Assembly: GCF_027627475.1 (NCBI RefSeq) | Contig: NZ_CP115484.1 | Location: 4,196,501-4,260,500, forward strand | Direction: 5' to 3' | DNA length: 64,000 nt | From: Paenibacillus sp. SYP-B4298 | Lineage (GTDB): Bacteria; Bacillota; Bacilli; Paenibacillales; Paenibacillaceae | Shown here: piece after piece, positions 55,140 to 63,674 of the stretch | Layout of the letters: each line of letters starts with the position of its first letter | Position numbering within the stretch: position 1 is the stretch's first letter | The notes under the pieces: generated by a model | Told to the model about the DNA's origin: nothing | Database searches by the model: none | What the model saw: the letters and a program-made list of their open reading frames with translations, nothing else | Made by a program: the position numbers and the translations under genes

Positions 55140-56651
55140 TTATTGATAGAGTTCGATCATACGTTCGGCCACTAGCTGCCCGGATTGCACAACGATCGGT
55201 GTGCCCCCTCCGGGATGTGTCGTTCCGCCCACAAACCATAGATTGTCGATGTCCCGCGACCGATTGGATGGCCGCAGGAAGGTCTGTGCCGGCGTATTGG
55301 AGGAGATGCCGTAGATCGCCCCCTTGTACGCCCCCGTGTCGCGGTGCAGTTGCAGCGGCGTATAGGTTAAGCTGACCTCTGCCTCGTTCACGCCTTCAAG
55401 TCCGAGCCGCTGCAGCCGCTGGAGCACCAGCTCCCTATAGCTTCCCGTCTGCTCCTCCCAGTCCCAGCTCTCTGACAAATACGGCGCATTCGCCAGCACG
55501 AACAGGCTGCTCCCTCCTGCAGGAGCGACCGGCTCCAGTGAAGCAGTCGGATTGCATATATACAGAGTAGGCTCGCGTGGCGGCTGCTTGAGCTTGAAGA
55601 TCGCCTCGAATTCCTCCTCATAGCGCTCCGGGAAAAATACCGTATGATGGAGCAGCCGGTCATAGCGGCGGGGCACGCCGAGCAGTTGGACGAACCCCGA
55701 CAGAGACGGCTCGTAGCGCTCCAGTCGGCGCTCCGGCATTGATGGACGGGCGCTCTCCTCCAGCAGCGAGCCGTACACCTCCAGCACGTCGCGGTTGGCC
55801 AGTACAAGATCCGGCGCATAGGTCGTATCGTCTGTCTCCACCGCGACCGCTCTCCCTCCCCGCACCACGATACGCCGTACCGCTGTGCCCGTGCGCAGCT
55901 CTACCCCCAGCTCGGCGGCCAGGCGGGCAAAGGCGGAGACGATCTCATACGTGCCGCCCTTGACCCCATAGATGCCCAGCGAGCCTTCGACATGAGCGAG
56001 CATGGCGAACAGGGCGGGCGCCTCATAGGGCGAGGAGCCGACATAGGTCGCATAGCGCCCAAACATGGCCAGCGTATGCGGGTGGCGGAAATAACGGGCA
56101 AGCAGCTTGTTCAGCGGGGTGAACGGGCGGATGCTCATGAATGCAGCGGCCAGATTCGGATTCAGCTTGTCCCGCCAGCCGAGCAGCAGCTTGTTCAGGA
56201 AATGCTGCTCCGACAGCTCGTACAGACGCTTGGCCTCCTCCAGAAATAACCGGTACGCCTTGGCATCATGCGGGCTGTAGGCGGCCATCTGCTCCTCCAT
56301 CGCTTCCGCCGATGCGGACAGATCGACCTGTGTGCCGTCAGCGAATATATTGCGCGCCGCGGGAGCGAGCGGATAGGTCTGCAGATAATCCTCCATCCTC
56401 CGCCCCGCTGCGGCAAATACCTCCCGGAATCGGTGCAGCATCGTAATAGTGCTCGGCCCGCGGTCAAAGCGGTAGCCGCCTGCCTCGATCCGCTGCAGCT
56501 TGCCTCCGGGGCGCTCCTGCTGCTCCAGCACCGTCACACGAAAGCCGGCAGAAGCAAGCCGGATCGCGGCTGACAAGCCGCCAAGGCCTGCGCCGATCAC
56601 CAGCACCTGCTTCTGTCCGTCTGCCTTTCTATACGGGTGTGCCATCGCCAT
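55140..56651 (-). CDS. CrtI/CrtN-family carotenoid desaturase or oxidase
   Basis: FAD-dependent enzyme of 503 residues. Dinucleotide motif VIGAGLGGLSAAIRLASAGFRVTVLEQQERPGGK (18-51), GYRFDRGPSTITM, and the C-terminal FAD motif NLWFVGGTTHPGGGTPIVVQSGQLVAERM (near 468-496). It is the most divergent of the three related enzymes here and the last gene of the operon, three bases after the acyltransferase. It could act as the terminal-methyl oxidase (CrtP/CrtNb-like) rather than as the first desaturase, but this is only inferred from divergence and position. Confidence 0.88.
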   Translation of the reverse strand: MAMAHPYRKADGQKQVLVIGAGLGGLSAAIRLASAGFRVTVLEQQERPGGKLQRIEAGGYRFDRGPSTITMLHRFREVFAAAGRRMEDYLQTYPLAPAARNIFADGTQVDLSASAEAMEEQMAAYSPHDAKAYRLFLEEAKRLYELSEQHFLNKLLLGWRDKLNPNLAAAFMSIRPFTPLNKLLARYFRHPHTLAMFGRYATYVGSSPYEAPALFAMLAHVEGSLGIYGVKGGTYEIVSAFARLAAELGVELRTGTAVRRIVVRGGRAVAVETDDTTYAPDLVLANRDVLEVYGSLLEESARPSMPERRLERYEPSLSGFVQLLGVPRRYDRLLHHTVFFPERYEEEFEAIFKLKQPPREPTLYICNPTASLEPVAPAGGSSLFVLANAPYLSESWDWEEQTGSYRELVLQRLQRLGLEGVNEAEVSLTYTPLQLHRDTGAYKGAIYGISSNTPAQTFLRPSNRSRDIDNLWFVGGTTHPGGGTPIVVQSGQLVAERMIELYQ

Positions 56652-56654
56652 ACG

Positions 56655-57605
56655 CTACTCCTCCTTCCTGATGGTCGCAGAATCTCCAGTGACGCTCTGC
56701 CGCCATCTTCTCCAGTTGTCGAAGCGTTCGCTCACAGAGCCGCTCCCGCTCAGCAGCGGCATGAACACACCCGCCAGCCCCTCTGGCCTGTACACGACCA
56801 TTTCTCTGTGCTGCTCCAGTTGTGAACGCAGTCGCTCCGCAATCAAGGCGGTCGTCCGCTCCTTGCCCAGCTCCCGCCATGGCTCCGCAAGTGGCTGACC
56901 GGCCACCAGCGTCACCTCAGCCTTCTGATGCTGGCACAGCGAGTAATACGCGCTCACCGGCACGACAGCGCATTGCGGCGCTCGCTGCAACAGATATGCC
57001 GCCCCGCCCTTCACCTCCAGCGGCCTATGCTCCAGATGGAAGATGTCACCCTGCGGAAACATCCAGACCCGCTTGCCCTCATTCAGCAGACGCGCCGCAT
57101 AATCCAGCGAGACCGCCATGCCACGCAGCGTCGTCTTATCGATCGAGAAGGCGCCCAGTCTGCTGAAGAAACGATAATTCGTCAACTGGCGCTCATCCAT
57201 CATGACATAGTGATCCCCCGTCGAGACCATACGAAAGGCATGGTAGACAATCAGCCCGTCCCACCATGAGCTATGGTTCATAACATAGAGCACGCCTTGA
57301 CTGGAGGTCGAAGCAGCGGCAGCAGTGGAGGCCGAGCGCCCTGATGCCGCCCTGCCCTCATGCAAGCTGTCCCCATGCAAGCTGCCCTCATGCAGACTCT
57401 TCTCCCCCCTCCTGCTGGCTGCGGCAGCCGCAGCTATGCGCGGTGTCTGCGACAACGCTGCGCAACCTGGCGACAATGGCGCATTCCACTGCGGATCAAG
57501 TGTTCCGCTCAAGCCGATGGAATGAAAGTGTCGCTTCAGCAAATAGTGCAGATTGTAGCGAAAAAAAACCGCGTCAAACCATCGACTCTTGCGTGCCTCG
57601 ATCAT
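56655..57605 (-). CDS. lysophospholipid acyltransferase-like (PlsC) in the carotenoid operon
   Basis: 316 residues with PlsC-type motifs: VMNHSSWWDGLIVYHAF (the HX4D motif with His and Asp), RLGAFSIDKTTLRGM, and VWMFPQGDIFHLEHRP (FPxGxx block). A low-complexity Ala/Ser insertion with a heptad-like HEGSLHGDSLHEGRA repeat lies near 68-85, just before the catalytic block. The ATG at 57605 overlaps the CruF-like gene by 32 bases and has GAGGAG eight bases upstream. It probably acylates the carotenoid end product, as CrtO does in staphyloxanthin, though it belongs to another fold family (inference). Confidence 0.85.
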   Translation of the reverse strand: MIEARKSRWFDAVFFRYNLHYLLKRHFHSIGLSGTLDPQWNAPLSPGCAALSQTPRIAAAAAASRRGEKSLHEGSLHGDSLHEGRAASGRSASTAAAASTSSQGVLYVMNHSSWWDGLIVYHAFRMVSTGDHYVMMDERQLTNYRFFSRLGAFSIDKTTLRGMAVSLDYAARLLNEGKRVWMFPQGDIFHLEHRPLEVKGGAAYLLQRAPQCAVVPVSAYYSLCQHQKAEVTLVAGQPLAEPWRELGKERTTALIAERLRSQLEQHREMVVYRPEGLAGVFMPLLSGSGSVSERFDNWRRWRQSVTGDSATIRKEE

Positions 57606-58401
57606 GGCGGATGCTCCTCTCCAGCATGATGAGCGCCACCCCGGCGATAGCTACAGGCCACCACAGTTGCTCCTTGACCGCCAGCGCGCCGAACATCAGC
57701 AGCATTCCCTGCGCGAGCCGCATCGCCTCCTTGCGGATGGCTGCGCCGGGACCCAGCCGCGGCAGCAGCAGCGACATTAGCATGGCCAGCACGAGCCAGC
57801 TCACAAAATTTTGCAGAGGAATATCATAATAGCTTCCCCAGCGGAGCGGATCCGACCAGATCCAGAACTCACGCGCGGCAGCCACCGGATCGAGTACGAG
57901 ATCCAGGCACAGCGCCATACCGCCGACATGCAGCGCCCTGATTACGCGAGTGCGCGCAGTGGAGATGAGAGCAGCACAAGCGACGATGCCTGCCCAGGCG
58001 AAGGCGATGGATAGCGGGACGCCATTGCCGCCCAGGCGAAGCACATCCGTGTACTCATATTGGCCAAACGGCACACCGCTTGCTGTACCCAGCCATTCGG
58101 CGGCAAAGGTGACTGCGCCGATCAGACCGATGCGCAGCCAGATCAGAGCGCCGCGCCGATCACGGACGGCTCCTGCCGTGCTGGCAGACAGCCTGCCGCC
58201 CTGCATAGCTCCGATATCTGCCAGCCACAGCAGCACAAACGCATAGCACGCAAAAAATAGATTGAACAGGCCATTGCTGAAGCTCAGCACATCCGGTACG
58301 CGATAGAACAGCATCAGCAGCAGTCCGATAGACAGCCAGCTCCAGAAGATATAGCGGATTGTCCGCAGCGGCAGCGGCACCGCCTCCTTGCCCTGCCTCA
58401 T
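57574..58401 (-). CDS. CruF-like carotenoid biosynthesis membrane protein
   Basis: 275 residues, seven or eight hydrophobic helices. GTASGVPFGQYEYTDVLRLGGNGVPLSIAFAW and ALCLDLVLDPVAAAREFWIWSDPLRWGSYYDIPLQNFVSWLV are the strong signature of the carotenoid hydratase (CruF/bisanhydrobacterioruberin hydratase) family, with conserved Asp/Glu/Trp in LDPVA...W. Such enzymes add water at the 1,2 double bond of acyclic carotenoids. The start overlaps the crtM stop as ATGA. In this operon it may hydrate a C30 carotenoid; substrate inferred. Confidence 0.88.
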   Translation of the reverse strand: MRQGKEAVPLPLRTIRYIFWSWLSIGLLLMLFYRVPDVLSFSNGLFNLFFACYAFVLLWLADIGAMQGGRLSASTAGAVRDRRGALIWLRIGLIGAVTFAAEWLGTASGVPFGQYEYTDVLRLGGNGVPLSIAFAWAGIVACAALISTARTRVIRALHVGGMALCLDLVLDPVAAAREFWIWSDPLRWGSYYDIPLQNFVSWLVLAMLMSLLLPRLGPGAAIRKEAMRLAQGMLLMFGALAVKEQLWWPVAIAGVALIMLERSIRHDRGTQESMV

Positions 58402-59288
58402 GAGATGACCGCTACGCTGTCGCCATTAGAATTGTCCGGCAGCAGGAAGCGATGCTTGCGAACAAGCTCGCGGAGTATTCCCGTCTTCGTCCATAACGAC
58501 ACATAGGCGCGGCGGCGGAACACATCATAGCTGTGAGAAGCGGCATCGTCGAGTATGGCTGCGTACATACGAGCAGCCAGCTCCATGCAGAAGCCGCTCG
58601 CAGTCGGATAACTGTCCAGCTCCAACAGTCCGAGCTCGAACCAGCCTCGGGCTGTCGCTTCCAGCTCGCTCACCAGAGCTGTCCAGGCTCCGGTTATTCG
58701 CCCCTCAGCAAAATCCTGCTCGCTATAGCCATGCTTATGCAGCAGCTCCAGCGGAATATATCGCCGCCCGCGGCCCTGATCCTCGCCGACGTCGCGCACA
58801 ACATTCACAATCTGCATCGCCTTCCCCAGCCATACACCCGCCTCGCGCAGCCGTTCATCCGGCTGCGGATGCAGCACGGGGATGAGCATTTCTCCCACGG
58901 TGCCCGCAACCAGATAGCAGTAGGTCTCCAACTGCTCCATAGTATCATAATGTGTTAACTCATAATCGAGACGTTGGCCCTCCATCTGCTTATAGAACGG
59001 CTCCTTGGAGACTGGATAAGTCTGGAACAGCCACCGGAGCGCCGGCCAGATGAAATGTCCTTGCGCCTGCTCCAGATACGTAAAATGATCCTCCAGCTCA
59101 ACCAGCGTAAACTCGGAGTTCTCCGGCTCATCTACGGCATTATCAATCAATCGGCAAAAGGCATAAATGACATATACCGCCTCCTTGCGCGGGCTCGGAA
59201 GAAAGCTGAACGCACGGTGAAACGTCGTCGAGCCTTGCTTAATCCTCTCCTCGCAGGCGTCAAGCACTGCTATGAGCTCTCTGTCCAT
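58398..59288 (-). CDS. crtM: phytoene/squalene synthase family, diapophytoene synthase-like
   Basis: Head-to-head prenyl synthase of 296 residues, cytoplasmic or membrane-associated. Aspartate-rich motifs are AFCRLIDNAVDE (first DxxxD, near 43-54) and VNVVRDVGEDQGRGRRYIPLELL (second, near 159-181). FHRAFSFLPSPRKEAVYVIYAFCR is the family N terminus. In Bacilli this enzyme condenses two farnesyl diphosphates to 4,4'-diapophytoene, the first C30 carotenoid step. ATG with GGAGAG six bases upstream; overlaps the upstream desaturase by 19 bases. Confidence 0.92.
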   Translation of the reverse strand: MDRELIAVLDACEERIKQGSTTFHRAFSFLPSPRKEAVYVIYAFCRLIDNAVDEPENSEFTLVELEDHFTYLEQAQGHFIWPALRWLFQTYPVSKEPFYKQMEGQRLDYELTHYDTMEQLETYCYLVAGTVGEMLIPVLHPQPDERLREAGVWLGKAMQIVNVVRDVGEDQGRGRRYIPLELLHKHGYSEQDFAEGRITGAWTALVSELEATARGWFELGLLELDSYPTASGFCMELAARMYAAILDDAASHSYDVFRRRAYVSLWTKTGILRELVRKHRFLLPDNSNGDSVAVIS

Positions 59289-60811
59289 GGACTACTCTCC
59301 TTCACGATATGATCTGCCACCAGCTTCGCACCCTGCATGACGATCGGAATGCCCCCGCCGGGATGTATCGACGCTCCCACACTATACAGCCCGTTAATCT
59401 TGTAGGGAATCATCTGCGGCCGGAACACGCCGGATTGCAGCAGCGTCGGCGCAATGCCGAAGCTGCCTCCGCGATACCAGCCCTCCGCCTCGCCATCGGC
59501 TGGCGTGCGCACCGATTGCCAGCGGATTGAAGCCCGCAAGCCAGGGAAGGCGCGGCTCTCCGCATCTGCCAGCACCTTCTCCGCCATCTGCGCCCCCCGC
59601 TCCCGCCATTCCTCGGCAGACAGCCGCCACTTGGAAGTGAGCGGAATCGGAATCAGAAAGTACAGCACGGAATGGGAGGGCGGCGCCGCCTGGTCGTCCA
59701 GCGCACACGGATTAAATACATAATAGGCAGGCGCTTCATCCGATGAAGCGGGCATCTCCCCTCTCTCCAGCCGCTTCAAGCTTGCAGTGAGCGAGGAGGG
59801 GAGGAAAAACTGATGCATAATGACCGACTGGTCAGTCGAATTCGTATGAACAGCTTTATCCTTTTCGCCCCATCGCCGATCGGTACCGACATAGATCATG
59901 ATCGTCCCTGATGATGGCACATACTCCCGGCGCGCAGGAAGCTTCACTCCAGGCAGCAGATGTGCCAGATGCGGGTAGTCCCCATTGAACACGACCGTAT
60001 CGTGCCGATGCTCCGTCCCCGTCTTCGTTCTCATCCCATGTACCTTGCCATGGCGCGCAATAATTTCACCAATCTCTCCTTCCTCGCCAAGCCGCACCTC
60101 TACACCAGCATCCTGGAGCCTTCTTGCGAGCACCTCGGACAGCCCTGCATAGCCGCCGCGCACATACCAGATGCCGAAGGCATGCTCCGCATAGGGAATG
60201 AAGGTATACAGCGAGGGCGATCCACTCGGCATGCCGCCCACATACAGCGTCTGCAGCGAGAATGCATCAATCGCCTGCTCCCTCTTGAAATACCGGCCAG
60301 CCAGTTGTCTGGCGCTCAGATGCACCTGCAGCTTGCTCAGTAGTTGCAGATTGCGAGGGGTGAAGAATTCACGTCTGCGCACAAATGAACGCTCCAAAAA
60401 TTGCGACTGTGCTGCACTGAACAACGCTTTCATGTCAGACAAATAGCGCCGTACTCCCGCGCCCTCTCCTGGATACTGCCGCTCCATCTCCTCTGCCATC
60501 CGCTCGCTATCCCGGTATTTCGTCAGCCTGGTGCCGTCTCCATAGTGAATGTGATACAACGGATCACAGAGCATCAGCTCCACCTCCGATTCCGCGATGC
60601 CCGCTTCCGCCATTAGCGACTGCAGCATCTGCGGCAGCAGCACAATCGTTGGCCCGCGATCGATCCTGTAGTGCTCACCGTTCGTTTCATATGCAAGCCT
60701 GCCCCCCAGAGCTGCCTGGCGCTCATAGAGCACCGCTTGCTTCCCTTGGCGGGCTAACAGAAGCGCCGTCATCATCCCGCCAACTCCGCCGCCTATAATT
60801 CCCACATTCAT
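59270..60811 (-). CDS. CrtN-like carotenoid desaturase
   Basis: FAD enzyme of 513 residues: VGIIGGGVGGMMTALLLARQGKQAVLYE (3-30), RIDRGPTIVLLPQ, FLERSF, then AFSLQTLYVGGMPSGSPSLYTFIPYAEHAFGIWYVRGG (near 203-240), which is close to the staphylococcal CrtN pattern ('FQTLYiGidP..gPSLYsiiP..e..fGvhfikGG'). C-terminal FAD motif GLYSVGASIHPGGGIPIVMQGAKL. GGAG upstream of the ATG. It could be the dehydrosqualene desaturase or a later oxidase; three paralogues in the operon suggest division of labour. Confidence 0.9.
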   Translation of the reverse strand: MNVGIIGGGVGGMMTALLLARQGKQAVLYERQAALGGRLAYETNGEHYRIDRGPTIVLLPQMLQSLMAEAGIAESEVELMLCDPLYHIHYGDGTRLTKYRDSERMAEEMERQYPGEGAGVRRYLSDMKALFSAAQSQFLERSFVRRREFFTPRNLQLLSKLQVHLSARQLAGRYFKREQAIDAFSLQTLYVGGMPSGSPSLYTFIPYAEHAFGIWYVRGGYAGLSEVLARRLQDAGVEVRLGEEGEIGEIIARHGKVHGMRTKTGTEHRHDTVVFNGDYPHLAHLLPGVKLPARREYVPSSGTIMIYVGTDRRWGEKDKAVHTNSTDQSVIMHQFFLPSSLTASLKRLERGEMPASSDEAPAYYVFNPCALDDQAAPPSHSVLYFLIPIPLTSKWRLSAEEWRERGAQMAEKVLADAESRAFPGLRASIRWQSVRTPADGEAEGWYRGGSFGIAPTLLQSGVFRPQMIPYKINGLYSVGASIHPGGGIPIVMQGAKLVADHIVKESSPWTESS

Positions 60812-60851
60812 TTGGATTCTCCTTCAGAAGAACTATATTTGTACAGCTCCC

Positions 60852-62366
60852 TTAACCGCTTGCTCTTCCTGACAGACCGCCTCTGCGACGATCCTGCTCC
60901 ATCAGCATCCCCGCGCTGATCCGCGCCGACTCCAGTATGGTTGGCAGACCGCTTCCCGGATGGGTGCCCCCACCGACGAGCCAGCAGTTGCCTACATCCT
61001 GAAACCGATTATGCGGACGCATCATCATCATCTGGTTCACCGAGTGCCCGATATTAAAGGCCGCCCCTTTGTACACGTAAAAAGACTGCTCCCAATCCAG
61101 CGGCGTCACCGCCTCCTCCACCTCGATCTGCTCCGAAATCCCTTGCAGTTGCGGCTCGCGTTCCAGACGTTCAAGCACACGGCGGCGTACCTGCTCCCGA
61201 ACCAATGGGTCGCTCCAGTTCGTCTCGCCGTCAAGGTTCGGCACCGGCATCAGCACGTACAGCGCCGATTTGCCCGCGGGCGCCAGGGTCGGATCAATCG
61301 CTGACGGATTATGCACGTAGATGGAGGCATCCTCTGTCAATCGACCGTCGATAATATCACGCACATTGCGCTCATAGTCGGAGGCGAACAATACCGTATG
61401 ATGCGGCATGTCGATCTCCCTGTTCACACCTAGATACAGCATGTACGTCGAGCAGGAGAAGCGCAGCTTCGCCAGCCGTTCCGGCTTATAGCGGTTCAAC
61501 TGCTCCGGCTTGAACAGCTTCGTAACCGCTGTGCCAAAGTCAGCGTTGATGACCACATGATCGGCGCGCAGCGTCTGGCCATCATCCAGCTCTACGCCCA
61601 CCGCGCGTCCATTCTCAGTCACAATACCCGCCACACCGCATGATAGCCGCACCTCTGCGCCCAGCTCCTCAGCCACCTGCGCCATCGCTTCGCAGATGCG
61701 GTTCACGCCACCAATCGGATGCCACAGACCGAATGCATGCTCAATGTAAGAGAGGATGGTAAAGGTGCCCGGACATTCCCATGGCGACATCCCCAAGTAT
61801 TTGGCCTGGAACGCAAACGCACTCTTCATCCGCTCGTCATGGAAGTAATGCGAGAGCCTGCTATGCACCGTATCCGTCAGATGAAGCCGCGGAAGCGCTC
61901 TGAACACATCCGCTTTCAAATAATCAGTCAATCGGGTGAACGGCCTGCGCAGGAGCGGCATGACCTTATCGAACTTCTCCCCCTCCTCGTGCAAAAAGCG
62001 CAGATAGCCTGCCGCCTCGCCTGGGAATAGCTCCTCAATCTGGCGGGCAGTCTGTTCTCTGTCCATGGAAGGCTCAAATTTCACATCACCGAATTGCAGA
62101 CGATACAAGGGATCAACCTGTATCAGTTTTAAATAATCTTTAACCGTTCTCCCCACACTTTGAAACAGCTCCTCCAAAAGTTGTGGCATCATTAAAAATG
62201 TCGGCCCCCGGTCAAAGCGATAATCCCCTAGCTTAACCGCCGATGTTCTGCCTCCTACCTGCGGCTGCTTCTCTATAACCGTTACCTGGTAGCCCTGCGC
62301 CGACAGCAGCATTGCGGCTGCCAGCCCGCCCGGGCCTGCTCCTACAACAACAACGGATCGCTTCAT
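60852..62366 (-). CDS. crtN: CrtN-like diapophytoene desaturase
   Basis: FAD enzyme of 504 residues from the ATG at 62366 (GGGGAGG six bases upstream). It has VVVVGAGPGGLAAAMLLSAQGYQVTVIEKQPQVGGR near the N terminus, YRFDRGPTFLMMPQ, FSCSTYMLYLGVN and EDASIYVHNPSAIDPTLAPAGKSALYVLMPVP, and the C-terminal GGGTHPGSGLPTILESA. The middle segments are very close to staphylococcal CrtN, so it is the best candidate for the first C30 desaturase. First gene of the operon; 40 bases to the next gene. Confidence 0.9.
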   Translation of the reverse strand: MKRSVVVVGAGPGGLAAAMLLSAQGYQVTVIEKQPQVGGRTSAVKLGDYRFDRGPTFLMMPQLLEELFQSVGRTVKDYLKLIQVDPLYRLQFGDVKFEPSMDREQTARQIEELFPGEAAGYLRFLHEEGEKFDKVMPLLRRPFTRLTDYLKADVFRALPRLHLTDTVHSRLSHYFHDERMKSAFAFQAKYLGMSPWECPGTFTILSYIEHAFGLWHPIGGVNRICEAMAQVAEELGAEVRLSCGVAGIVTENGRAVGVELDDGQTLRADHVVINADFGTAVTKLFKPEQLNRYKPERLAKLRFSCSTYMLYLGVNREIDMPHHTVLFASDYERNVRDIIDGRLTEDASIYVHNPSAIDPTLAPAGKSALYVLMPVPNLDGETNWSDPLVREQVRRRVLERLEREPQLQGISEQIEVEEAVTPLDWEQSFYVYKGAAFNIGHSVNQMMMMRPHNRFQDVGNCWLVGGGTHPGSGLPTILESARISAGMLMEQDRRRGGLSGRASG

Positions 62367-62480
62367 GTTCGGCCTCCCCATCTGGTGTATTCACTTCTGG
62401 CTTATGGCCAAAGCTTGTCCAGGCTTTGGCTGCCCGGGGCGTGCAATGCACGTCCTAGCATATTTTACGAGCCTAATATA
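62367..62480 (-). promoter_or_regulatory. leader of the carotenoid operon with two hairpins
   Basis: GCCAAAGC (62407-62414) pairs with GCTTTGGC (62423-62430), and CGTGCA-A-TGCACG (62440-62452) is a perfect palindrome. Both lie between the candidate promoter and the crtN start, so they may attenuate transcription or bind a regulator. Confidence 0.45.
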
Positions 62481-62510
62481 ATTATACAATGGAGTGCCGG
62501 GAAAACCTAA
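62481..62510 (-). promoter_or_regulatory. candidate promoter of the carotenoid operon
   Basis: Minus strand TATAAT (62486-62481), with TTAGGT (62510-62505) 18 bases upstream. The -10 is perfect, the -35 poor, so an activator may be needed. Confidence 0.45.
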
Positions 62511-62610
62511 AGTGTGAATATTCCATTCCTTGCGCCCTAAGCTCCTATCTTCAACTTATGAGTTTTGTCCAGTATATATGCCGTTGCTATCAAAACCGCA
62601 CGCCGCAACG

Positions 62611-62662
62611 CAAACAACCCGGGGGCAACGCTTCGCGCATGGCGAGTCATTGCCCCCGGGTT
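62611..62662 (-). terminator. terminator of the YqaA-like gene
   Basis: AACCCGGGGGCAA (62616-62628) pairs with TTGCCCCCGGGTT (62650-62662). The 21-base loop contains a smaller hairpin. TTGTTTG follows on the minus strand. Confidence 0.8.
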
Positions 62663-62693
62663 GGGGGGGACGAGCTTAAAGGCAGCCAGTTGC

Positions 62694-63308
62694 TTATTCG
62701 GCAGACAGATCGGCTTGGGACTTGGCGGCAGCCTCGACCTTGGCCGCCCGCTTCAACATGATCCGCTTGCGCAGCCAGAGCGCGAGCAGTACGATCGGCA
62801 CTCCAATGAGGAAGATGTACATCGAAACCTTGCCCACCATACTCTCGGCGGCACGGCCATAATAATAAAACAGAGCGCCAATGACATAAAACTTGATCGC
62901 CCGTCCAATCGCTGCATAAGCGATCAATCGCCATAAGGGGAAATTGAGACAGCCAGACAAGATCGTAAACACCTTGAAGGGAATTGGCGTAAATGCCCCA
63001 ACTAGAATCGCGGTCTCCCCGTTCTTCTTGAACATAGCCGTCGCCTTGTCCACCCATTCTCGCTTCAAAATTTTGTACAACAGTGATTTGCCCAGCACCT
63101 TGCCAATCAGATAGCCAAAGGGCGTGCCCATAAGGCAAGCAATGAAACCGACAGTCGCTAGCCAGAGCGCAGAGGATGGATCAATCAGGCTGAGGGACAC
63201 CTGCAGGAAAAACGCAGGCACCGGGAAAATAATAGCGTCAAAAAAGGAGTGGATAAATAATCCCCACGCTCCGAAATCCTTCAAAAAATTCAAAATATCA
63301 TGAAACAA
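62694..63308 (-). CDS. YqaA/DedA-like VTT-domain membrane protein
   Basis: 204 residues, about five hydrophobic segments. SFFDAIIFPVPAFFLQVSLSLI, GTPFGYLIGKVLGK and AFTPIPFKVFTILSGCLNFPLWRLIAYAAIGRAIKFYVIGALFYYYGR are characteristic of the VTT (SNARE-associated/DedA) superfamily, YqaA branch, linked to lipid scrambling or membrane homeostasis in relatives. TTG start with GGAAGGAG eight bases upstream. Lys/Ala-rich cytoplasmic tail. Single gene with its own terminator. Confidence 0.88.
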   Translation of the reverse strand: MFHDILNFLKDFGAWGLFIHSFFDAIIFPVPAFFLQVSLSLIDPSSALWLATVGFIACLMGTPFGYLIGKVLGKSLLYKILKREWVDKATAMFKKNGETAILVGAFTPIPFKVFTILSGCLNFPLWRLIAYAAIGRAIKFYVIGALFYYYGRAAESMVGKVSMYIFLIGVPIVLLALWLRKRIMLKRAAKVEAAAKSQADLSAE

Positions 63309-63674
63309 TGCGCTGGCTCCTTCCTACATCCTGTCAATCGTCAAGCTTACATCGCTGCCTGTCATTCTCCCTGAACGGTAGAACTGCGTCTCGTAGAAAT
63401 ATAAGCCCATCTTCATATGCGTCTTACAACCAGGAAGGCACGACCGCATGGTACAGGTATGCGCGCAACCTGACTTAATATATATACGTATTCGACAAAG
63501 TACTGGTTTCATCTCCCCGTAAAATTAGTTGTTGCAACGGAATGAATCGCTCACTGGCCATGCTAAACAAGCAAACACCAAGAACGCTCCATACGGCATT
63601 CTCAGTGTTTGCTTGTTATTTGTAAATGGCTTAAATCGGACTTTCTGGAAAGCCCAGATATGCGGCCTATATCG
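63309..63674. other. intergenic region, no supported gene
   Basis: Contains the putative promoter region of the YqaA-like gene and the long inverted repeat at 63566-63617. A 62-codon minus-strand frame (63324-63512, Cys-rich) is open, but its GGGGAG abuts the ATG with no spacing and the protein resembles nothing known. Treated as non-coding. Confidence 0.5.
63566..63617 (-). terminator. long hairpin after the CobW-family gene
   Basis: AACAAGCAAACAC (63566-63578) pairs perfectly with GTGTTTGCTTGTT (63605-63617); the 26-base interior is partly self-complementary. It lies 58 bases after the stop; T tract weak. Confidence 0.6.

Noticed and set aside
63324-63512. 62-codon Cys-rich minus-strand frame
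   Set aside because: RBS touches the start codon, no similarity, and it sits in a probable promoter/leader region.
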